Assembly (NCBI GenBank): GCA_947625045.1
Contig: CANQMW010000013.1
Location: forward strand, 1 to 64,000
DNA length: 64,000 nucleotides
Source: an uncultured Oscillospiraceae bacterium
Lineage (GTDB): Bacteria > Bacillota > Clostridia > Oscillospirales > Oscillospiraceae
Direction: 5' to 3'
Position 1 is the first letter of the stretch, and every line of letters starts with the position of its first letter. Made by a program: the position numbers and the translations under genes. This document shows, piece after piece, positions 57,790 to 64,000 of this stretch. The notes below the pieces were generated by a model. It was not told the origin of the DNA and did no database searches. It was given only the letters and a program-made list of their open reading frames with translations.

Positions 57790-59791
57790 GGGCTTTTATT
57801 CCCGCCTGGCCCGGCAGAACCTGCGGAAAAACGCCCGGGCCTACGGGCCGTTCATCCTGGCCGCGGTGCTCACCGTCGCCATGTTCTATATCATTCTGGC
57901 CTTGGCTGTGGACCCCAACATGGAGTCCATGACCGGGGCTGCTACCATCCAGATCGTGCTCCGGTACGGGGTCATCGTGGTGGGCCTGTTCGCGGTCATA
58001 TTCCTTTTCTACACCAACAGCTTCCTTCTGAAACGCCGGCAGCGGGAGTTCGGGCTTTTCAACGTGCTGGGCATGGAAAAGCGCCATTTGGTGAAGGTCA
58101 TCGGCTGGGAGACCCTGTATATCTTCCTCCTGAGCCTGACGCTGGGCCTCATCGTGGGCCTGGCGCTCAACAAGGCGCTCTTCCTCGTGGTGGCGAAGAT
58201 CCTGGGCGTGACCGCGCCCATGGGGTTTCTGCTGTCACCGCGCCTTTTGGGCGTGGTGCTGGCTGTGACGGCGGGGCTCTTTGGGGCCATATTCCTCTTC
58301 ATCTTCCTCTTCGGCGTCCGGCGGGTATACGTGGCCCGGCCGGTGGAGCTGCTGCAGGCCGAGCACGCCGGGGAGCGGGAGCCCAGGGCCAAATGGCTCA
58401 TGGCGGCGCTGGGCCTCGCCTGCGTGGGAGCGGGGTACTATATCTCCATCGCCACAACCAACGTGCTGCAGGCCATGCTGCTGTTCTTCGTGGCGGTGGT
58501 GCTGGTCATCATCGGCACGTACCTGCTCTTCACGGCGGGCAGCATCGCCATGCTGAAAATTCTCAAAAATAACAAGCGCTATTATTATAAGACCCGGCAC
58601 TTCACCGCCGTATCCGGCATGATGTACCGGATGAAGCAAAACGCCGTGGGCCTGGCCAACATATGCATCCTCTCCACTATGGTGCTGGTCATGATATCGG
58701 GCACCAGCTGCCTCATGCTGGGCATGGAGAAGAGCCTTTCCGAGCGCTATCCCTGCGACGTGAACATCCCGCTGACCAACGCCGAGACCATTGAGATGGT
58801 GAAGAAGGCCGTGGCGGACGCGGGCATCCAGCCGGAGGGGGAGGTGTGGTATGAGTACGTTTCCTTCGCGGCCCATCGGACAGAGAAGGGCCTGGACCCC
58901 ACCAGGGACTATTCCTTTGACACGAACGATCAGGACCTGCTGGCGGACGTGATGGCGGTGGACCTGGAGGACTATAACCGCATTACCGGCCAGGACTATA
59001 CGCTGGCCCCTGACGAGATATTGCTCCGGGTGGACCGGGCGGAATATACGGCCGATACCCTGACGCTCCATGGCAAGACCTACACCGTGAAGGCGCAGGT
59101 GACGGAGATGATGAAAAACGGCGATGCCACCGCGAACCTCACCAGCACCTGGTACATTGTTGTGGCAGACCGGGAAGAGCTTGTGCGCATCGCCGCGGCG
59201 GAGCAGGCCACAGGGGGCGGCATGGCCGACGGCCAGCCGCACCAATACTACGGCTTCGAGGTGCCCGGCCACGACGAGGACACGGCCCTGGCCGCACGCA
59301 AGGCCATCCGTGCCGCCTGGGCCAAGGCGTCGGACGACGGGACCGTGGACCTGGCCGGGACCTATGAGATACGGGCCTGGGAGCGGCAGGATTTCGTCAG
59401 CATCTACGGCAGCCTCTTCTTCCTGGGGATGTTCCTGGGGCTTCTCTTCACCATGGCGGCCATCCTCATCATCTACTACAAGCAGATGAGCGAGGGCCGG
59501 GACGACCGGGAGCGGTTCCAGATCATGCAAAAGGTGGGCATGAGCCGCCTGGAGGTGAAGCGAACCATCCAGAGCCAGGTGCTCATCGTGTTCTTCCTGC
59601 CGCTGCTCATCGCGGGGCTGCACACCGGTTTCGCCTTCCCCATCATCAACCGGGTCCTGGCCATCTTCAGCCTGGTGGGCACGGACTTTTATATCTGGTG
59701 CGTGCTGGGTTCCTTTGGGGCCTTCGCGGCGCTGTACGCCGTGGTGTACGCCCTCACCGCCCGGACCTATTATAAGCTGGTGAGCATGTGA
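57782..59791 (+). CDS. BceB-like FtsX-family ABC permease
   Basis: 669 residues and ten predicted membrane helices in the BceB layout: TM1 near 22-42, three more helices, then a paired set, and a large extracellular domain of about 200 residues (roughly 310-530) between helices 7 and 8, where Bce permeases bind their peptide ligands. It ends with a helix trio including GSLFFLGMFLGLLFTMAAILIIYYKQMSEGRDD, the conserved junction. The upstream kinase lacks a sensor loop, so this permease is the probable sensor. Confidence 0.93.
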   Translation: MNKGFYSRLARQNLRKNARAYGPFILAAVLTVAMFYIILALAVDPNMESMTGAATIQIVLRYGVIVVGLFAVIFLFYTNSFLLKRRQREFGLFNVLGMEKRHLVKVIGWETLYIFLLSLTLGLIVGLALNKALFLVVAKILGVTAPMGFLLSPRLLGVVLAVTAGLFGAIFLFIFLFGVRRVYVARPVELLQAEHAGEREPRAKWLMAALGLACVGAGYYISIATTNVLQAMLLFFVAVVLVIIGTYLLFTAGSIAMLKILKNNKRYYYKTRHFTAVSGMMYRMKQNAVGLANICILSTMVLVMISGTSCLMLGMEKSLSERYPCDVNIPLTNAETIEMVKKAVADAGIQPEGEVWYEYVSFAAHRTEKGLDPTRDYSFDTNDQDLLADVMAVDLEDYNRITGQDYTLAPDEILLRVDRAEYTADTLTLHGKTYTVKAQVTEMMKNGDATANLTSTWYIVVADREELVRIAAAEQATGGGMADGQPHQYYGFEVPGHDEDTALAARKAIRAAWAKASDDGTVDLAGTYEIRAWERQDFVSIYGSLFFLGMFLGLLFTMAAILIIYYKQMSEGRDDRERFQIMQKVGMSRLEVKRTIQSQVLIVFFLPLLIAGLHTGFAFPIINRVLAIFSLVGTDFYIWCVLGSFGAFAALYAVVYALTARTYYKLVSM

Positions 59792-59825
59792 GAGGCGACA
59801 GGCGGGCCTCTCGCGGACAGTACGA

Positions 59826-59859
59826 TTCCCCCGTTTTTTCCAAACGGGGGAACTTTTTG
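59826..59859 (+). terminator. Terminator of the Bce-type operon
   Basis: An 11-bp stem (59826-59836 with 59842-59852) is followed by CTTTTTG. Confidence 0.85.
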
Positions 59860-59908
59860 ATAAAAACGCCGTCTTATGGGTCAGAATAGAGGTAAGGAGG
59901 CGTACAGT

Positions 59909-61144
59909 ATGAGACGTATCTTGGCAATGGCGCTGGCCCTGGCCCTGCTGGCCGGCTGCGCGGGAAATAAGGGGAAGGAGGCGCCTCCGGCGCCGGAGAT
60001 GACCCCGGAGCGGGACCTGGCGGCAAAAGTGACCGCCCGGCCCGTGATGGGCGCGGAGGTGACGGAGGAGGGTGCTTTGGCAGCGGTCAAATTCGGACTG
60101 GACCTCTTCCGGGAGAGCCTGGACGGGGAGAACACCCTGGTGTCGCCTCTGTCCGTGCTGGAGGCCCTGGCTATGACGGCCAACGGCGCGGCGGGGGACA
60201 CCCTGGCGCAGATGGAGAGCGTGTTTGGCCTTAAAAGGGACGACCTCAACGGCTTTCTGCTGGCCTACCGGCAGGGCCTGGGGGAGGGGGCGAGCCTGGC
60301 CAACGGCATATGGCTCAACGACGGCCTGGGGCTCAACGTAAAGGAGGCCTTTTTGCAGGCCAACGCGGACTATTACGGCGCGGGCGTCACCCAGGGGGCC
60401 TTCGACGAGGCGGCCCGGGACGAGATCAACGCCTTCGTCCGGGACCACACCGCCGGGCGCATAGAGCGCATATTGGACGAGCTGGACCCGGCCGCGGCCA
60501 TGGTGCTGGTGAACGCCCTTTCTTTTGACGGGACCTGGGAGACCATCTACCGGGAGGACCAGATCCAGGAGGGCACCTTCACCGGCGCCGCCGGAGAGAG
60601 CCAGGACGCCGCCTTCATGTGGTCGGACGAGGAGGCGTATCTCGCCGACGGCCATGCCCAGGGCTTTATAAAGTATTATGAGGGCCGGGACTATGCCTTT
60701 GCGGCCCTGCTGCCCGAGGAGGGCATGAGTTTGGCGGACTACGCCGCCACGCTGACGGCGGAGGGCCTGCGGGCTATGCTGGAGAATCCGTCCGCGGAGA
60801 GCGTGAGCGCCGCTCTGCCCAAGTTCACGGCGAGCTGGGGCGCGGAGCTGTCCGCCGCCCTCGCGGCCATGGGCATGCCGGATCTCTTTGACCCGGAAAG
60901 GGCGGACCTCGACGCCATAGCGGCGGACGCCGCCCTGCACGTGAGCCAGGTGCAGCACAGGACCTTCATCAACGTGGACGAGAAGGGCACCCAGGCCGGG
61001 GCGGCCACCGCCGTGGAGGTCCGGGTGGCCAGCCTCATGGGTCCGGAGAAGCAGGTAGTGCTGGACAGGCCGTTTATCTATATGCTCATCGACTGCGAGC
61101 ACCATGTGCCGCTGTTCATCGGCGCGGTGACGGAGGTAGGGTGA
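59909..61144 (+). CDS. Serpin (serine protease inhibitor) lipoprotein
   Basis: 411 residues. A lipoprotein signal ends in LLAGC, so the serpin is displayed on the outer membrane face. Serpin landmarks are NTLVSPLSVLEALAMTANGA, LVNALSFDGTWE, FAALLPEEGMSLADY, LPKFTASWGAEL, and the hinge and reactive loop beginning VDEKGTQAGAATAVEV, followed by DRPFIYMLID. The small-residue hinge indicates an inhibitory serpin. The scissile bond lies in the VRVASLMGPEK stretch but cannot be fixed. Gut bacteria use such proteins against host or microbial serine proteases. TAAGGAGG precedes the ATG. Confidence 0.93.
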   Translation: MRRILAMALALALLAGCAGNKGKEAPPAPEMTPERDLAAKVTARPVMGAEVTEEGALAAVKFGLDLFRESLDGENTLVSPLSVLEALAMTANGAAGDTLAQMESVFGLKRDDLNGFLLAYRQGLGEGASLANGIWLNDGLGLNVKEAFLQANADYYGAGVTQGAFDEAARDEINAFVRDHTAGRIERILDELDPAAAMVLVNALSFDGTWETIYREDQIQEGTFTGAAGESQDAAFMWSDEEAYLADGHAQGFIKYYEGRDYAFAALLPEEGMSLADYAATLTAEGLRAMLENPSAESVSAALPKFTASWGAELSAALAAMGMPDLFDPERADLDAIAADAALHVSQVQHRTFINVDEKGTQAGAATAVEVRVASLMGPEKQVVLDRPFIYMLIDCEHHVPLFIGAVTEVG

Positions 61145-61164
61145 CGATGGCAAAGCGCGGCCTC

Positions 61165-61232
61165 GCCCGACAGGGCCCCTCCCGCTAAAGTTCGCTTCGC
61201 TCACCGAGCGCGTGCGGGGCACTGCCGTTCTC
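61165..61232 (-). repeat. Compact intergenic repeat (short form of the 56.7 kb element)
   Basis: Contains GCCCGACAGGGCCCCTCCCG (61165-61184) and CGCGTGCGGGGCACTGCCG (61209-61227), which are the inverted counterparts of the two ends of the composite element at 56708-56888, here separated by only about 20 bases. Confidence 0.7.
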
Positions 61233-61242
61233 ACCGCGCGTC

Positions 61243-61270
61243 AAAAGCGCCGCCGGATTTCCGGCGGCGC
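61243..61270 (-). terminator. Terminator of the DUF1002 gene
   Basis: A perfect 10-bp stem (61247-61256 with 61261-61270) is followed on the minus strand by TTTTGA. Confidence 0.85.
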
Positions 61271-61285
61271 CTTACTATGCTCTTT

Positions 61286-62155
61286 TCAGTCCTTATGGAA
61301 CAGCCCGGTCACGAAGTCTACGGCCTTTTGGAACAGGCCCGTCAGCTTTTCGCCGAAGCTGGCGGCCTTCTCGGCGTACTGGGCCACGGTGGAGAGGGCC
61401 CCCTTGAACTGCTGGACCTTCTCCTGCAGCTCGTTGGTGGAGAGCCCCTCCAGCGTTCTGCACAGGCTCACCAGCCTATCCATGGTCTCGTCGGAGAGGT
61501 CGTAGCCGTACCGGCCCGCGATGGAGTTCACCTGGCCTTTCAGGTCCTCGTCCGACATGGACTTGGTCTCGTCCAGCAGGAGCTTCATCTCGTTGACGAT
61601 GGCCACCGCGTCCAAATCGTCGATCTGGTCGGCAAGCTGGGCGGTGGTTACAAGCTCATCGGCGGCGGCATCCTTGGCCTGCTGCGCCAGCTGCGTGCCG
61701 GTGATGCTCTCGTAGGCCTTGTATATGCCCGTGAGGGCGGCGGTGCCGGACACGCCGAAGGGCGCGCCCACCTTCACCTGGGCGTCGTAGATGCCCGCGG
61801 TCATCAGGGCGGCCTTGTACATGTCCTCGGTGCACCAGTCGATGTTGCTGGTGGTGACGGAAAGCCCCGCGTTGGCGCCCAGGATGCGGATGTATACGCA
61901 GGAGATGGCGTTGTGGCCGATGACGGATTCGTCCACCAGCCCTTCCAGATAATCCCGCTCCTCGGCGTTGGTCACGGTGAGCTCCGGGACGCTGCCCCGC
62001 ACGAGACCGAACTGGGAGTAGACCGTATCGATCTGCTCTTGCGTCAAGTCCGCGCCCAGCGCCACCCGCTCCTGGCCCTCGCTCACCGCGAAGGCGGGAG
62101 CGGCCAGGGCCAGGAACAGGCTCAGGATAAGTACAGTGCTGAGAAAACGCTTCAT
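61286..62155 (-). CDS. DUF1002 family secreted protein (YpuA-like)
   Basis: 289 residues. A Sec signal peptide (MKRFLSTVLILSLFLALAAP, cleaved near AFAVSE) precedes a DUF1002 region: VALGADLTQEQ, VTNAEERDYLEGL, AISCVYIRIL and YKAALMTAGIYDAQVKVGAP with GVSGTAALTGIYKAYE. The C-terminal third is a helical segment with a coiled LQEKVQQFKGALSTVAQYAEKA stretch. B. subtilis YpuA is its best-known relative; the function is unknown. It starts ten bases after the mutase gene and is probably cotranscribed. Confidence 0.88.
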   Translation of the reverse strand: MKRFLSTVLILSLFLALAAPAFAVSEGQERVALGADLTQEQIDTVYSQFGLVRGSVPELTVTNAEERDYLEGLVDESVIGHNAISCVYIRILGANAGLSVTTSNIDWCTEDMYKAALMTAGIYDAQVKVGAPFGVSGTAALTGIYKAYESITGTQLAQQAKDAAADELVTTAQLADQIDDLDAVAIVNEMKLLLDETKSMSDEDLKGQVNSIAGRYGYDLSDETMDRLVSLCRTLEGLSTNELQEKVQQFKGALSTVAQYAEKAASFGEKLTGLFQKAVDFVTGLFHKD

Positions 62156-62165
62156 AGGGGAGATA

Positions 62166-63899
62166 TCAGCCCTTCAGCGCGTCCGCCGCGGCGGAGAAGG
62201 CCTCCACCTTCGCCGCGCACTCGGCCTTGTCGGCGCCCCGGGCCAGGATGTAGATCTTGATTTTGGGCTCGGTGCCGGAGGGGCGGACGATGAAGTTGGT
62301 GCCGTCCTCCAGCTCGAAGTAGAGCACGTTGGACCCGGAGATAGGGGTGTGGTCCACGGCGCCCAGGCCGGGCACGGACACGGTGCCGTCCCGGTAGTCC
62401 CGCATGCGGGCGACCCTCTGGCCGCCCAGCTCCATGGGGGTATGCTCCCGAAGGTTCGTCATGAGGGCCGCCATGCGCTCGGGCCCGTCCACGCCCTCCA
62501 TATAGATGTTCACGGTCTTCTCGGAGAACCAGCCGTATTTCTCGTAAAGGGCTTCCAGGGCGTCCAGCAGGCTCATGCCCTTCTTGTAGTAGTGGGCGGC
62601 CATCTCAGCGATCATCATGGAGGCGGTGACGGCGTCCTTGTCCCGGACGTAGTCGCCCATCATGTAGCCGTAGCTCTCCTCAAAGGCCAGCAGGTACTTC
62701 TCCCCGGTGCCCGCGGCGGCGTAGCTTGCCAGCCGCTCGGCCATGAACTTGAAGCCGGTGAAGGTCTGGCCGTATTCCACGCCGTTGGCCTCGCAGATGG
62801 TCTTCACCATGGAGGTGGACACGATGGTGGAGAGGATGACGGGCTTCTCCGGCATGGTGTTATTCCGCTGGCGGGCGGTGATAACGTAGTCCGCCAGCAG
62901 GCAGCCCATCTGGTTGCCGGTGATGGTGTGGTACTCTCCATCTTTGCCCAGAGCCATAACGCCCACCCGGTCGGAGTCCGGGTCGGTGCCGATGATGAGG
63001 TCGCTGCCCACCTTCCGGGCCAGGTCCACCGCCAGGTAGAACCCCTCAGGGTTCTCGGGGTTGGGGCTCTCCACGGTGGGGAAGGCCCCGTCGATGACCA
63101 TCTGCTCGGGCACGGGGTGGATGTGCTTCAGCCCCAGCCGCTTCAGGGCCTCGGGCACCAGGATGTGGCCCGCGCCGTGGAAGGGGGTGTACACCACCTG
63201 GAACTCGTCCGCCACGTCCTTCACGGCGGCGGGGTCGATGGCCTGGGCCATGACATTTTCCAGGAAGAGTTCGTCGGTCTTCTTACCGATGATCTCGATG
63301 AGGCCCTTGGCCTTGGCCTCCTCAAAGTCCATGACGGCGGGACCGGTGAAGATATCGATGGCCGCCATGTTCTGCGCCACCACCTCGGCGTGGTGGGGGG
63401 GAAGCTGGGCGCCGTCGGACCAGTAGACCTTGTAGCCGTTATAGGCCTTGGGGTTGTGGCTGGCGGTGATATTGATGCCCGCCGTGGCGCCATAGTGGAT
63501 GACGCCGAAGCTCAGCTCCGGGGTGGGGCGCAGGGATTCAAACAGCCGCACATGGATGCCGTTGGCCGCGCACACGCATGCCGCCTCCCGGGCAAATTCC
63601 GGGGAGTTGATGCGGCAGTCGTGGGCGATGACCACGCCCTTGTGCCGGGCCTCATCCCCCTCGGCCACCACGAGAGAGGCGAAAGCCTGGGTGGCCCAGC
63701 GGATGACATGGATGTTCATCCGGGCCAGGCCCGCCCCCATCACGCCCCGCAGACCGGCCGTGCCGAATTCCAGGGGGCCGCGGAAGCGGCTTTTGATCTC
63801 GTCCTCGTCGTTTCGGATGGCGTCCAGCTCGTGCCACTCCTCGTCGGAGAGGGCCGGGCTGTCCAGCCAGCGCTCAAATTCCTTCCTGTAGTCCGTCAT
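62166..63899 (-). CDS. pgcA: Phosphoglucomutase/phosphomannomutase (PgcA type)
   Basis: 577 residues, the usual length for the alpha-phosphoglucomutase of Firmicutes. It interconverts glucose-1-phosphate and glucose-6-phosphate for glycogen, teichoic acid glucosylation and UDP-glucose. Visible are FGTAGLRGVMG, the phosphoserine loop NITASHNPKAYNGYK, the metal loop GTDPDSDRVG, the sugar-specificity loop EESYGYM and the phosphate-binding RPSGTEPKIK. The ATG at 63899 lies inside the end of the upstream gene. Confidence 0.95.
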   Translation of the reverse strand: MTDYRKEFERWLDSPALSDEEWHELDAIRNDEDEIKSRFRGPLEFGTAGLRGVMGAGLARMNIHVIRWATQAFASLVVAEGDEARHKGVVIAHDCRINSPEFAREAACVCAANGIHVRLFESLRPTPELSFGVIHYGATAGINITASHNPKAYNGYKVYWSDGAQLPPHHAEVVAQNMAAIDIFTGPAVMDFEEAKAKGLIEIIGKKTDELFLENVMAQAIDPAAVKDVADEFQVVYTPFHGAGHILVPEALKRLGLKHIHPVPEQMVIDGAFPTVESPNPENPEGFYLAVDLARKVGSDLIIGTDPDSDRVGVMALGKDGEYHTITGNQMGCLLADYVITARQRNNTMPEKPVILSTIVSTSMVKTICEANGVEYGQTFTGFKFMAERLASYAAAGTGEKYLLAFEESYGYMMGDYVRDKDAVTASMMIAEMAAHYYKKGMSLLDALEALYEKYGWFSEKTVNIYMEGVDGPERMAALMTNLREHTPMELGGQRVARMRDYRDGTVSVPGLGAVDHTPISGSNVLYFELEDGTNFIVRPSGTEPKIKIYILARGADKAECAAKVEAFSAAADALKG

Positions 63900-64000
63900 C
63901 GTCAGGTTCTCCTTTCAAAAGCTCCTGGGCTTCGGCCAGGCGGCCCGCCGGGACGTATATGTCTACGCCGTTGCCGCTGACGCCGAGCATGACCTTCCCG
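63874..64000 (-). CDS. C-terminal end of a small protein upstream of pgcA, possibly DUF2007-like (partial)
   Basis: A minus-strand frame entering from the right edge encodes VSGNGVDIYVPAGRLAEAQELL near its end and stops with TGA at 63876-63874, overlapping pgcA by 26 bases. AAGGAG for pgcA lies within it. The VDIYVPAGRLAEAQELL ending is reminiscent of DUF2007 (putative signal-transducing) proteins, but only 41 residues are visible. Confidence 0.5.
   Translation of the reverse strand, partial: GKVMLGVSGNGVDIYVPAGRLAEAQELLKGEPDDDGLQEGI

Noticed and set aside
58235-61234. A 999-codon minus-strand frame opposite the Bce permease and serpin genes
   Set aside because: Both plus-strand genes carry complete family motifs and signal peptides; the antisense frame has none.
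62136-63980. A 614-codon plus-strand frame opposite pgcA
   Set aside because: The minus strand encodes all phosphoglucomutase motifs. The plus frame is a composition shadow with no recognisable domain.

Overview
This 64 kb window looks like chromosome of a GC-rich Gram-positive gut-type Clostridia bacterium, most likely an Oscillospiraceae relative. That placement is an inference from several things: strong AGGAGG-type ribosome sites and consensus sigma-A promoters, ThiT, YpuA-like DUF1002 and BceRSAB-type genes, an AgrC/LytTR-type signalling pair, and a DUF559 repeat cassette of a kind I associate with gut Clostridia. Most of the window is ordinary housekeeping and transport sequence. The unusual part is an accessory locus at about 32.4-48.5 kb.

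Region 1 (0-9.4 kb): dCMP deaminase, queH (apparently leaderless), a TPP riboswitch driving thiT, then one tightly overlapping minus-strand operon aroF-tyrA-aroB-aroA-aroC-chorismate mutase-aroE/aroK fusion-aroQ. This operon encodes every step from erythrose-4-phosphate plus PEP to chorismate, plus the tyrosine branch to 4-hydroxyphenylpyruvate. It is preceded by a perfect promoter, a 17-residue leader peptide with nine Phe/Tyr residues, and a terminator: a classical attenuator.

Region 2 (9.4-32.1 kb): FemXAB ligase, TauE/SafE exporter, gamma carbonic anhydrase, DUF554, two aminotransferases, DAACS and AGCS symporters, a putative lipoprotein, a DUF559 inverted-repeat cassette, TspO, an Fe-S/sulfur block (nifS-nifU-mnmA-HD hydrolase, an IscR-like Rrf2 regulator, cysK) with shared operator-like boxes, a gene-less relative of the DUF559 cassette, an ATP-grasp gene, a lic-type choline operon (wHTH-nucleotidyltransferase-choline kinase fusion, second nucleotidyltransferase, BCCT transporter), and a low-molecular-weight tyrosine phosphatase.

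Region 3 (32.1-48.5 kb): a LytTR response regulator and GHKL sensor kinase, a 962-residue secreted Sel1-repeat protein, a 3077-residue Sel1-repeat lipoprotein with recent internal duplications, and seven tandem genes for small four-cysteine peptides with double-glycine leaders. Runs of 9-10 G sit exactly at the double-glycine codons of three peptide genes, one of them frame-off, and at the 3' end of the kinase gene. I read this as a candidate phase-variable peptide signalling or toxin locus. No exporter or modification enzyme for the peptides is present in the window.

Region 4 (48.5-64 kb): acyltransferase-3, trmB, pheT, pheS and tRNA-Leu(UAG) on the minus strand; a cytidylate-kinase-like protein; a complete Bce-type two-component/ABC peptide-stress module with a dyad operator; a serpin lipoprotein; a DUF1002 protein; and phosphoglucomutase. 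Intergenic palindromic repeats occur here, one nested inside another.
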